NCBI GenBank assembly: GCA_019237205.1
Contig: JAFAHO010000070.1
Coordinates: forward strand, 1 to 63,904
Direction of reading: 5' to 3'
Length of the DNA: 63,904 nucleotides
Origin: Hyphomicrobiales bacterium
GTDB lineage: Bacteria; Pseudomonadota; Alphaproteobacteria; Rhizobiales; Beijerinckiaceae
In this document: piece by piece, positions 17,328-25,629 of the stretch
How positions within the stretch are numbered: the stretch's first letter is position 1
Layout of the letters: each line of letters starts with the position of its first letter
Notes under the pieces: generated by a model
What the model was told of the DNA's origin: nothing
Databases searched by the model: none
The model's input: only the letters and a program-made list of their open reading frames with translations
Program-made: the position numbers and the translations under genes

Positions 17328-18542
17328 TCACCACGCCGGCTTCGGGAACATCACTGGCTGGGCGCCGGCCATGTCGCTCGGCGAGACGCCGACAAACTGC
17401 CCGTTCTGCCACTGACCGACGCCCCACTGCTTCTCGCGGATGTGGGTCTTGAGATCGATCGGGCCGGAGATCGTGTCCCACGGTCCGTCGTTGGCGATCG
17501 CATCCAGCACCTTCTTGCGGTCGAGCGTGCCGGCCTTCTCGATCGCCTGTACGAGAATCTGCAGGCTCGCGTATGTGACCGGGCTCGCCCACCCGTCCGG
17601 CGCGTGGCCGGTCAGAGCGACCTGGCGCTTATAGTAATCCTGCGCGCCAGGCAGGTTCGGGTCCCACCCGCCGATGCCGAAGACGCCGTCGGCCTTGCCC
17701 TTGAAAGCGCCGCCGAACTCGGCGAACGCGGTGCCGACGGCGGTGTAGTAGACTTTGGGATTGTACCCCTGGGTGATCGCGGTCCCCGCCAGCATGAACG
17801 TGTCCGGCGGATAGCTGCCGGCGATGAACGTGTCGGCGCCGGAAGACTTGGCTTCCTTGATCTCGTTGGTGAGATCGGCGGCGCCCAGCGGGTAGCTCTT
17901 CTGCAACACGATGTCGTAACCCGAGCCTTTCAAGCCGGCGCCGAACCCAGCCGCGAATTCCGCGCCGAACTGGTCGCCGACGCTGAGCAGAACGACCTTG
18001 TCGTTGATCTTGCCGGCGCTCTTGAGGGTGTCGAGAACCGAGATCAGGGCGGCGCCAAAATGCATCGGCTGGTTGAGGAAGAAGAACAGGGTCGGGAATT
18101 GCTTGACGAGCTGCTCCTCGTCGTTGGCGTTGGCGGTCACAGCAAGCTGCGGATAGCCGTACTTGGCGAAGATCGGGGCCACCGCCAGATTGAAGCCGGT
18201 GCTCCAGGGCGGCAGCACGAAATCGACCTTGTCCTGGGTCATGAGTTTTTCTTCGAGGCGCAGCAGCGTTTCGGCGTTGCTGGTGTCGTCATATTTGGCG
18301 ACCACTTCGACCGGAATCCGCTTGCCGAATTCCTTGACCATGATGCCGCCCTTGTCGTTCACGTCCTTTACCCAAAGATCGTAGCCCGGCAAGGTCGTGG
18401 TGGCGGCGCCTTGGGCGTTCACCCCCGACAGCGAAATCGCGTAGCCGATGCGGATGCTCTTCGGCGCGTCGGCGGCAAGAGCCGAGGACGCCGCCGCCAT
18501 CGCGAGCGCGATAAAGGAGATTCGGCCCAGCAAGCTATCCAT
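17328..18542 (-). CDS. Liv-type periplasmic substrate-binding protein
   Basis: A 404-residue periplasmic binding protein of the Peripla_BP_6/LivJ-K family. The signal peptide ends at SSALA near residue 23. IRIGYAISLSGVNAQGA and GYDLWVKDVNDKGGI are standard opening motifs of the lobe. The start at 18542 has GGGAGGG upstream. It is the first gene of the liv operon. Because a benzaldehyde-dehydrogenase-like gene lies just upstream, an aromatic or other carboxylate ligand is as plausible as leucine; that is inference. Confidence 0.88.
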   Translation of the reverse strand: MDSLLGRISFIALAMAAASSALAADAPKSIRIGYAISLSGVNAQGAATTTLPGYDLWVKDVNDKGGIMVKEFGKRIPVEVVAKYDDTSNAETLLRLEEKLMTQDKVDFVLPPWSTGFNLAVAPIFAKYGYPQLAVTANANDEEQLVKQFPTLFFFLNQPMHFGAALISVLDTLKSAGKINDKVVLLSVGDQFGAEFAAGFGAGLKGSGYDIVLQKSYPLGAADLTNEIKEAKSSGADTFIAGSYPPDTFMLAGTAITQGYNPKVYYTAVGTAFAEFGGAFKGKADGVFGIGGWDPNLPGAQDYYKRQVALTGHAPDGWASPVTYASLQILVQAIEKAGTLDRKKVLDAIANDGPWDTISGPIDLKTHIREKQWGVGQWQNGQFVGVSPSDMAGAQPVMFPKPAW

Positions 18543-18708
18543 CAGTCCCTCCCTTGCGATGCCCCCGGCGCCATCGCGTGTTGTTTTTTCTCACTGCTCC
18601 GGCCGAAGGCCCGGAGCATACGCCGTGACAGTGATGAACCGCACCTTTGCGTCGCCGTCCGGCGTTGGCAAGGCCGCAGCAAGCGGCCGGCGTTACTCCG
18701 GTTGTCGA

Positions 18709-20178
18709 TTAGAACGGATAGCCGCCCGGCTTATCCTTGATGGTCAACCACTGCCACTGCGTGAACTCCTCCCAGTTGGCGGGTCCGCCGATTCGCGTGC
18801 CGTTGCCCGAGGCGCCGACGCCGCCGAACGGAACGTGCGGCTCGTCGGCGACCGTCTGGTCGTTGATGTGCAAGAGCCCCGTGTTGAGGCGATTGCCGAC
18901 CGCGATGGCGCGCCCGACGTCCGCCGAGAACACGCCAGCCGACAGCCCGTATTCGCTCCGGTTGGCGAGTGCGACCGCCTCGTCCTCGGTCGAGAACGAC
19001 GTTATCGCCGCCACCGGCCCGAACACTTCCTCGTCAAACGCCCGCATCCCCGGCTTCACGCCGGTCAGCACGGTCGGGCGATAGAAGGTCCCGTCGAATG
19101 TGCCGCCGGCCGCGAGCGTCGCGCCGGCCGCGACCGTGTCCTTGACGATGGCGTGAATCCGCTCGACTTGCGCGCGGTTGATGACCGGTCCGAGCGCCAC
19201 CTGACTCATGGGATCGCCGACGGGAAGGTGCTGCGCCTTATCCACAAGCTTCTTGGTCAGCGGCGCAACGATCTTGTCCCTCGCCAGCACCCGGCCGGTG
19301 GTCATGCAGATCTGGCCCTGGTGAAACCAGGCCCCGAACGCGATCGCCGACGCCGCGGCGTCGAGATCGGCGTCCTCGAAGACGATCACCGCGTTTTTGC
19401 CGCCAAGTTCGAGCTGCACCTTCTTCAAATGCTTGCCGGCGAGCTCGCCGATCCGACGGCCGACCTTGCTCGAACCAGTGAAGGCGACCATCGCGATATC
19501 GGGATCGGCGCAGATCGCCTCGCCTGCCTCGGCGCCGCCCGGCAGGACATGCAGGACGCCCTTCGGAAGGCCGGCCTCTTCGAAGATGCGGGCGATGATG
19601 AAGCCCCCGGTGAGAGCGGTGCGCGGATCGGGCTTCAGCACGACGGCGTTGCCGGTCGCAAGCGCAGGCGCGACCGCCCGGCTCGAAAGGATCAGCGGAA
19701 AGTTGAACGGCGAGATGACGCCGACGACGCCGCGAGGCAACCGCCGCGCCAAGCTGATGCGGCCCGGATCGGACGGCAGCACCAGGCCTTGCGGCTCGGT
19801 GCACATCGCGGCGGAGCGATAGAGAATCTCCGTCACCATGTGGATTTCAAAGCCGGCCTTGGCCGGAATGCCGCCGGTCTCCCGCGCGATCCAGGGGATC
19901 AGCTCGTCCTGGTGATCCTCGAGCGCGCGCGCGGCGCTTCGCAGCACGGAGGCGCGCTTCTCGTAGGGCGTCGCGGCCCAGGCGGGCTGCGCAGCGCGCG
20001 CCTCGGCGGCGGCTCGCCGCACGTCTTCGGCCACCGCGTTGCCGACGCGCGTCAGCGTCGCCCCGGTCGCCGGCTCCAGGACGTCGAGCGATCCCCCCGC
20101 AGCGCTCTGCCAGTCGGAGCCGAACACGCGGCCGCGCCAGACGGACTCGACCATGAATTTCGGTTGCGGAGCGTTCAC
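18709..20178 (-). CDS. Aldehyde dehydrogenase, benzaldehyde dehydrogenase (XylC)-like
   Basis: A 489-residue NAD(P)-dependent aldehyde dehydrogenase. The catalytic glutamate lies in LELGGKNAVIVFEDAD and the nucleophilic cysteine in WFHQGQICMTTGRVL. The asparagine motif is GVISPFNFPLILSSR and the NAD loop VAFTGSSKVGRRIG. The end EEFTQWQWLTIKDKPGGYPF closely resembles XylC-type benzaldehyde dehydrogenases. I chose GTG at 20178 because GAGG sits six bases upstream; the ATG at 20154 has none. It is upstream of the liv operon on the same strand, suggesting use of an imported aromatic compound. Confidence 0.85.
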   Translation of the reverse strand: MNAPQPKFMVESVWRGRVFGSDWQSAAGGSLDVLEPATGATLTRVGNAVAEDVRRAAAEARAAQPAWAATPYEKRASVLRSAARALEDHQDELIPWIARETGGIPAKAGFEIHMVTEILYRSAAMCTEPQGLVLPSDPGRISLARRLPRGVVGVISPFNFPLILSSRAVAPALATGNAVVLKPDPRTALTGGFIIARIFEEAGLPKGVLHVLPGGAEAGEAICADPDIAMVAFTGSSKVGRRIGELAGKHLKKVQLELGGKNAVIVFEDADLDAAASAIAFGAWFHQGQICMTTGRVLARDKIVAPLTKKLVDKAQHLPVGDPMSQVALGPVINRAQVERIHAIVKDTVAAGATLAAGGTFDGTFYRPTVLTGVKPGMRAFDEEVFGPVAAITSFSTEDEAVALANRSEYGLSAGVFSADVGRAIAVGNRLNTGLLHINDQTVADEPHVPFGGVGASGNGTRIGGPANWEEFTQWQWLTIKDKPGGYPF

Positions 20179-20380
20179 GCTCAGCCTCGCGGACGTTCTT
20201 GCCTCTTTAGAGAGGCCGGCAGAGCAGCAATATGTCGCAGTCATGCTTCGGCGGCAAGCTGTCGGCCCCAGCCCAAAAGCGGCCTGACGGCTTCGCGTCA
20301 GGCGTTCGATCGGATCTCTGGCTCCTGTCCTGGAACTTCGCTAAGACGCGCTGATTACCCGTTCTCGCCGAAGTCCCGCC

Positions 20381-21355
20381 TTGCTGTCCATATTCCGCCC
20401 AGCCGTCGCCCTCGCCGCCTTCGTGAGCCTGACCTCCGGCGTCGCCGCCGCGGACTGCGCCTTCCGGGTGGCGCCTGCGGCGACCCCGGCGTCGGTCCAT
20501 GCGTACCGCCCGGTGCTCAAAGCGTGCGAGGCCGCCGACGGCGGGCGGGCGATGTCGATCCGCGAGATGACGATCGACGGCGAGAGCGTCGCGCTCCTCG
20601 CCGACCCGGAAGCGCTGACGACGCGGCTCGAACGCCTGGCGTGTTGGATCTGCCGCGACGCCAGCGAAGACGAGCTTGGCTCGACCCGGATGGGCCGCGC
20701 GATCGCGGCTTCAGCCGAGGCGCCGGGCATTACGCATCGCGGGTTTCTCGAAAACGCGGGCCTGACGCGCGGCGCGAAGCCGGGCGCCTTCGTCACCGGC
20801 GACCTCTGCCCGAGCCCGAAGCCGCTCGACCGCGCCTTCTTCGCCCGCCTCGCCGCAGCGGGCCCTCACACGCCGGTCGCGCTCGCGGTCTCCGGCCTCT
20901 GGCTTACCCATCACCCGAAAGACTTCCGCTGGCTCGTCGGTCAGCGCGACGCCGGCGCGCTCGACATCATGTGGGTGGACCACACCTATACCCACCCCTA
21001 TCGGCGGAAGCTCCCCGACGCGTCGAATTACCTTCTGACCAGGGGCGTCAACCCCGAGGACGAGATTCTCGGAACCGAAAAGCTCATTGTCGCCAACGGC
21101 GAGACGCCGTCGCTGTTCTTCCGCTTTCCGGGACTCGTCTCGAGCGATCCGCTGATGGAGGCCGTGCGCCGCTTTCATCTGGTCACGCTCGGCGCCGACG
21201 CCTGGCTCGCAATCGGGCAGAAGCCGGGACCCGGCTCGATTGTGCTTGTGCACCCGAACGGGAACGAGCCCTTCGGCCTCAAAGTCTTCGCGACGGACGT
21301 GGCGCGCGGCGCGATCCTCAAGCCGCTCGAGCCGCTGACGGCGGCGCCGGAATAG
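20381..21355 (+). CDS. Exported polysaccharide-deacetylase-like protein
   Basis: A 324-residue protein with a signal peptide cut near TSGVAAA (residue ~24). GAFVTGDLCPSPKPLDR and MWVDHTYTHPYRR resemble the NodB/polysaccharide deacetylase metal motifs, and FFRFPGLVSSDPL fits the later substrate loop. The first motif is not the classical TFDDG. It probably acts on a periplasmic glycan. The start is a TTG at 20381 without a clear ribosome site, chosen because it gives the full signal peptide. Confidence 0.7.
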   Translation: MLSIFRPAVALAAFVSLTSGVAAADCAFRVAPAATPASVHAYRPVLKACEAADGGRAMSIREMTIDGESVALLADPEALTTRLERLACWICRDASEDELGSTRMGRAIAASAEAPGITHRGFLENAGLTRGAKPGAFVTGDLCPSPKPLDRAFFARLAAAGPHTPVALAVSGLWLTHHPKDFRWLVGQRDAGALDIMWVDHTYTHPYRRKLPDASNYLLTRGVNPEDEILGTEKLIVANGETPSLFFRFPGLVSSDPLMEAVRRFHLVTLGADAWLAIGQKPGPGSIVLVHPNGNEPFGLKVFATDVARGAILKPLEPLTAAPE

Positions 21356-21492
21356 GCCAGCCCGAAGGCTCGTTAGGGCGGGACTACGCTCGGATTGGGA
21401 TCGGTGCGGAGCCGCCCGCGCGCGGAGCGGTTGGGGCTATGCGGCCTCGCGATGCCCCCGAAGGCAACTTGATCCCTAGAACAGGGAGGAAA

Positions 21493-21561
21493 ATGGAGAA
21501 GCGCCCGGTTTCCGCCGAACCTGACGCAAAAAATACTGTTATTATCAATTGCTTCCGATAA
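21493..21561 (+). CDS. Possible 22-residue peptide
   Basis: An ATG with GGGAGG three bases before its leading A-run opens a 22-codon frame, MEKRPVSAEPDAKN followed by TVIINCFR, ending in TAA. I recognise no family and see no signal peptide. The support is the ribosome site and the AT-richer DNA around it. Chance is quite possible. Confidence 0.3.
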   Translation: MEKRPVSAEPDAKNTVIINCFR

Positions 21562-21676
21562 ATCCTTCACGCGCCGCCAAAGCAAAACAACAGGACAATA
21601 AGAGGGAGATCATTCGCGTCTATCACGGAGATAGCGGGTTGGTGGGGCGGGGGATAAGCGGGCCATCGTCCGCAGA

Positions 21677-21796
21677 TCAATAGCCCCTGCTGCCGGCGTC
21701 GTCCGCCAAAGCGGGCGCAAGCGCGATCGTGACGCTGGCGGCGGCTCCGCAAGCCATCGTGAGCGCAACAAGAAGAACCAGCAGGCCTCGCATCAT
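21677..21796 (-). CDS. Possible 39-residue exported peptide
   Basis: GGGAGAGG directly precedes ATGATG on the minus strand. The 39 codons begin MMRGLLVLLVALTMA, a typical signal sequence, with a plausible second cut after PALA; the remainder is only DDAGSRGY. No family is recognised. It may be a small secreted or membrane peptide. It lies upstream of the SDR gene on the same strand. Confidence 0.4.
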   Translation of the reverse strand: MMRGLLVLLVALTMACGAAASVTIALAPALADDAGSRGY

Positions 21797-22006
21797 CCTC
21801 TCCCTCGCTGCCACAACTCCGGCAGCGGCATAAGGTTTCGCACGATCCCGCCCGAAAGCGCTGTGAGCCCCGTCACGCCACGCGCACGGTCGCTGCGTGT
21901 GTGATCGCCTTCATCCGGTCCATGGCCGGTCGAAAGACGCGCGTCTTTCGATGCCCCCAGGTCACTTTATCCAGTAGGATGGCGTGGAAAGGAAAAAGCG
22001 CTCGCT

Positions 22007-22762
22007 CTATCCCCGCCCCACGAAGGGCATCTTGGTCGCCATGATCGTCAGGGTGAGGACGTTGGTCGAGAGCGGCAGGCCCGCCATATGGACGACCGCG
22101 GCGGCGACTTCCTCCGCGTCCATCATCGGCTCGACCGCGATGCGACCGTCCGCCTGCGGCACGCCCTGCGTCATCTTGAAGGTTATTTCGGTCAGCGCGT
22201 TGCCGATGTCGATCTGGCCGCAGGCGATGTCGTGGGCGCGTCCGTCGAGGGCGATCGATTTGGTGAGGCCCGTGATCGCGTGCTTCGTCGCCGTATAGGG
22301 CGCCGAGAAAGGCCGCGGGACATGGGCCGAGATCGAGCCGTTGTTGATGATGCGCCCGCCGCGCGGGCTCTGGCGCTTCATCAGGCCGAAGGCGGCTTGC
22401 GCGCAAAGAAACGCGCCGTCGAGATTGACGGCGACCACCGCCTTCCACTGAGCGAAAGTCAGTTCGTCGAGCGGGACCGCGGGCGCGCCGGCGCCGGCGT
22501 TGTTGAACAGGAGATCGAGCCGGCCGAAGTCGCGTTCGACCGTCGCGAACAGGGCTTTGACCGCCTCCGGATCGCCGACGTCGCAAGGCGCGGCGATCGC
22601 GCGCCGCCCCAGGCTCATGATTTCGGCCGCAACCTCGTCCAGCTTGTCGCGCCGGCGCGCCGCAATCGCCACATGCCAGCCGGCGCCGGCGAGCGCGAGC
22701 GCAGTCGCCTTGCCGATTCCCGCGCCGCCGCCGGTGACCAGAGCGAAACGTTCGCCGTCCAT
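22007..22762 (-). CDS. Short-chain dehydrogenase/reductase
   Basis: A 251-residue classical SDR. The dinucleotide motif is TGGGAGIG, the structural motif NNAG, and the catalytic set is Ser in NNGSIS with Tyr and Lys in YTATK. It oxidises or reduces an unknown alcohol or carbonyl with NAD(P). The preceding EamA gene ends 12 bases upstream on the same strand, so they probably form one transcript. Confidence 0.9.
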   Translation of the reverse strand: MDGERFALVTGGGAGIGKATALALAGAGWHVAIAARRRDKLDEVAAEIMSLGRRAIAAPCDVGDPEAVKALFATVERDFGRLDLLFNNAGAGAPAVPLDELTFAQWKAVVAVNLDGAFLCAQAAFGLMKRQSPRGGRIINNGSISAHVPRPFSAPYTATKHAITGLTKSIALDGRAHDIACGQIDIGNALTEITFKMTQGVPQADGRIAVEPMMDAEEVAAAVVHMAGLPLSTNVLTLTIMATKMPFVGRG

Positions 22763-22773
22763 GCCTTCCTCCG

Positions 22774-23649
22774 TCAGAACACCCGTTCGCGCCGCAGATC
22801 CGGCGCCATCCGCCAGAGCGCTGCGCCGAGCACGATCGCGCCCCCGAGGAAAGTCGCCGCGCCCGGATTCTCGCCGAAGGCGAGAAACACCCAGATCGGC
22901 CCCAGCACAACGTCGAGCAGGCTGATGAGGCCCGCCTCCGCCGAGGGGATGAACTTCGCCCCCTCCATGAAGAGGACGAAGGCAAGCCCGATGGTCGTGA
23001 GGCCGAAGACGAAGAGAACGCCCATGTCAAAGAGGCTGATGGGCGGATGCGCGGAGTTCAGGAGGCCGAAGAGGCCTGAGCCCAGCGCGCCGATCGCGTT
23101 GACGGCGATGATCGACGCCCCCGGTTGCCGGCGCTGCAGCACGATCATGCCGGCGAAGCAAAGCGTCATCAGCGCGGAGAGCGCCTGGCCGAGCAGGCGC
23201 CCCGAGCCGAGGCCGCTTGCGACCATGACCGCGATGCCTGCGAGCGCAACGCCCGAGGCGACGAGGGTGCGCGGCGAGACCGGCTCGCGATTGACGAGCC
23301 AGCCGAGCGCGGCGGCGACGAAGGGCAGCGTCGCATAGATGATCAGGACGTCGGCGATCGTCGTCGTCATCACCGAGGCGGTGTAGGCGGAGATGGCGAC
23401 CATCGCGAGCAGCGCGAGCACCGGCGAAAGCGGCCCGAAGCCGAAGGATTCGTCCATCCGGCCCATCCGCCATTCGACGAGGCCGACGATCGAGATGGAG
23501 GCAGCCCCCATGAGCGCCCGCCAGCCCATCACCGTCCAGAGATCGAGATGGCCGACCAGGCGGGCGAAGAGGCCCGCCAGGCTCCACATCACGGTCGCCG
23601 TCAGAACCAGCAGCACGCCGCGCCGGCGCGCGGACTTTTCGCCCGGCAC
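22774..23649 (-). CDS. EamA/DMT-family permease
   Basis: A 291-residue inner-membrane protein with ten predicted helices in two EamA halves ([20 protein letters not shown] and [15 protein letters not shown] start them). Such proteins export metabolites or amino acids. I chose GTG at 23649 because GGGGAG lies eight bases upstream and the first helix then follows at once; longer in-frame extensions look like non-coding sequence. Confidence 0.85.
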   Translation of the reverse strand: MPGEKSARRRGVLLVLTATVMWSLAGLFARLVGHLDLWTVMGWRALMGAASISIVGLVEWRMGRMDESFGFGPLSPVLALLAMVAISAYTASVMTTTIADVLIIYATLPFVAAALGWLVNREPVSPRTLVASGVALAGIAVMVASGLGSGRLLGQALSALMTLCFAGMIVLQRRQPGASIIAVNAIGALGSGLFGLLNSAHPPISLFDMGVLFVFGLTTIGLAFVLFMEGAKFIPSAEAGLISLLDVVLGPIWVFLAFGENPGAATFLGGAIVLGAALWRMAPDLRRERVF

Positions 23650-23888
23650 GGAATGGGCTCCCCATCGCTTTGGAATCGACGGCCGATGATAGGGGGTTCC
23701 GCGCCTCGTGCCAAACGCAGGCCGCAGGTTATAGGGTCTCACTTTGAATTCGGCCAGGGGCGGGGATTTCAGCCGCGCGAGACCGACGCAGTGGACGGCG
23801 GGCAATGGCAACAAGCCGACCGTCGTCGGCGCGCTAACTCCCAAGCTGGCGCCGGTGACGGTAAATGAAGCCAATGTCGGTCCCACCG

Positions 23889-24047
23889 TGTCACCCCCCG
23901 AAAGTTAGGGTGTCACCCCCGCGAAAGCGGGGGTCGAGGGAACGTCCGCGGACGCTTGACCGCGAAGCGCCTTGGCTGCGACACATGACAATGAGGGACC
24001 CCGCTTTACATGAAGGACCCCGCTTTCGCGCCGCTTTCCGCGGGGTG
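23889..24047. repeat. REP-like palindrome cluster
   Basis: The best copy is 23911-23935, TGTCACCCCC then GCGAAAGC then GGGGGTC, a GC-rich hairpin. A decayed copy precedes it at 23889-23910. Two more degenerate copies in the opposite orientation lie at about 23994-24010 and 24015-24047. They flank the GIY-YIG gene with the copy at 24402-24426. The rest of 23650-24075 contains no supportable gene. Confidence 0.75.
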
Positions 24048-24075
24048 AAAGCGACTGCATGGGCAAGGGCGTTGG

Positions 24076-24372
24076 ATGACAGAGCGGCGCTACAGCGTCT
24101 ACATTATGGCGAGTCGGCACAACGGAACGCTCTATGTGGCCGTAACGAACCATCTCGGAACGCGCGCGTTTCAGCACCGCAACGGGGTCGGCTCGCAGTT
24201 CACCGCGAAATACGGCGTCAAGACGCTGGTCTGGTACGAGCACTACAGCGATGTCAGGGACGCGATCGCGCGAGAGAAGCAGTTGAAGAAAGGGGAGCGA
24301 CGGTGGAAGCTCGAGCTGATCGAGCGGTTCAATCCGGACTGGCGTGACCTTTACGAGACGCTGAACAGTTGA
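24076..24372 (+). CDS. GIY-YIG nuclease superfamily protein
   Basis: A 98-residue UvrC-N-like protein. The opening RRYSVYIMASRHNGTLYVAV gives the two short beta strands, and LGTRAFQHRNG carries the conserved arginine and histidine. The second core motif is YVA rather than YVG/YIG. The end EKQLKKGERRWKLELIE is usual for small free-standing members. These are often found beside REP-like palindromes, as here. Its cellular role is not established. Confidence 0.85.
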   Translation: MTERRYSVYIMASRHNGTLYVAVTNHLGTRAFQHRNGVGSQFTAKYGVKTLVWYEHYSDVRDAIAREKQLKKGERRWKLELIERFNPDWRDLYETLNS

Positions 24373-24401
24373 TTTTCGAGGAGCCTGTGGCGGCGTCTCT
24401 G

Positions 24402-24426
24402 GACCCCCGCTTTCGCGGGGGTGACA
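24402..24426. repeat. REP-like palindrome, inverted copy
   Basis: GACCCCCGCTTTCGCGGGGG followed by TGACA is the exact inverse of the copy at 23911-23935. It can form a hairpin. It lies just after the GIY-YIG gene and at the 3' end of the dead transposase; translated on the minus strand it gives the familiar VTPAKAGVQ. Confidence 0.8.
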
Positions 24427-24439
24427 ACCTCCAAACGTC

Positions 24440-24710
24440 TCTTCCCGATCTCTCCCGGCGCCCCTCGCCGAGCGCGCCCGGGCGCCTCCTCGCGGACGGG
24501 GACAAGAATGAGATGAACGTGGTTGGGCATGACGCGATAGGCGATAGACGGCCACACCATGCATGCGGCATCGGTTCGCCAGGAGATCGCGATAGAGGGT
24601 GTAGTCGTCCTCGCCGAAGAACACGCGCTCGCGTCTGGCGCCGCGCGTGCCGGCAGTCGCGGGGAGGCCAGGGTTATTAGCGGTTGAAATATCCGCGTGC
24701 GCATTGTGGG
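24440..24710 (-). pseudogene. REP-associated tyrosine transposase (RAYT) remnant
   Basis: Minus-strand fragments in different phases match a Y1/IS200-like REP transposase. GTRGARRERVFFGEDDYTLY with RDLLANRCRMHGVAVY lies in one frame. AYRVMPNHVHLILVP, the HUH metal motif, continues one base out of phase near 24540. The N-terminal strand (LPG..HHVT) is missing and the C-terminal half with the catalytic tyrosine is replaced by REP sequence. The 558-base gap 24373-24930 holds nothing else convincing. Confidence 0.75.
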
Positions 24711-24930
24711 AACCCAGTCTCGTAGAGGGTTGGGTGCGACGAACGACACGACGCGCATGGGTTGCGGCTTGACGACCTTGGCATTCATCTTTCAGGTCCG
24801 TGCTGGCTCCCGGCCCGGGCGGGAGGAGGTCCTCTCGCAGCCAAGGTCGACAATTTGGAGGGGCTTCGCGCGGCGGCGTAACGGGCAGACTTTCGCGAGC
24901 CGAACATGCGTCAAGAGAGAATGGCGACCA

Positions 24931-25629
24931 ATGGCGACAGCCGCGATCGGCATCATCTGCAAGGCTCCCAAGGCCGGTGAGAGCAAGACGCGGCTCATTC
25001 CGCGGCTGGGCCCCGAGCGGGCCGCAGCCCTCGCGCGCGCCTTTCTCATCGATCTTTCGCGAACGATCCAGGAGGCGGCTGCAGAGGTCGGATGCACAGG
25101 CTATGCAGTCTGCAGCCCGGCGAGCGCGGCCGCCGAGCTCAGGGCCTTTCTGCCGCCGACGTTCGACTACCTAGTGAAAACAGACCGCGATCTCGGGCGC
25201 GTGCTCGACGGCGCGACGCGAGAACTTCTCGACCGGGGGCATGAAAGCGCGATCCTGGTTAACGGCGACAGCCCGACCTTGCCAGCAGCGCTCCTCATCG
25301 ACATCGTGAAGGCGCTTCGGGAGCCAGGCGCGCACGCCGTCTTCGCGCCGGCGCTCGACGGCGGTTATTCGATCGTGGGGCTCACTCGGCGCACGCCCGA
25401 GATCTTCGCCGACATTCCCTGGAGCACGCCCACCGTCATGCGGCGGTCGCTCGAGCAGGCCGAGCGTCATGCGATCCCCGTCAGAGTCCTGTCGCCGTGG
25501 TACGACATCGACGATTCCGAGAGCCTCGACTGGCTCCTCGCCGAGCTTGGCGGCGAGAGGCCCGCGGGCCTCGTGCATGACGGGGCCCGGGCGCCGGCGA
25601 CCCGCAAGGTGCTCGGTCTTGACGCGTGA
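24931..25629 (+). CDS. TIGR04282/DUF2064-type glycosyltransferase-like protein
   Basis: A 232-residue cytoplasmic protein with a nucleotidyl/glycosyl-transferase fold. IGIICKAPKAGESKTRLIP resembles the nucleotide-binding opening, LVNGDSPTLPAALL the metal-binding loop, and DGGYSIVGLTR the third motif. The family is often found with radical SAM genes. The ATG at 24931 has AGAGAGA upstream. It is first in a four-gene operon and its end overlaps the next gene. Confidence 0.85.
   Translation: MATAAIGIICKAPKAGESKTRLIPRLGPERAAALARAFLIDLSRTIQEAAAEVGCTGYAVCSPASAAAELRAFLPPTFDYLVKTDRDLGRVLDGATRELLDRGHESAILVNGDSPTLPAALLIDIVKALREPGAHAVFAPALDGGYSIVGLTRRTPEIFADIPWSTPTVMRRSLEQAERHAIPVRVLSPWYDIDDSESLDWLLAELGGERPAGLVHDGARAPATRKVLGLDA

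Noticed and set aside
17442..18740. 432-codon frame opposite the Liv binding-protein gene
   Set aside because: Antisense shadow of a well-supported gene, no family features.
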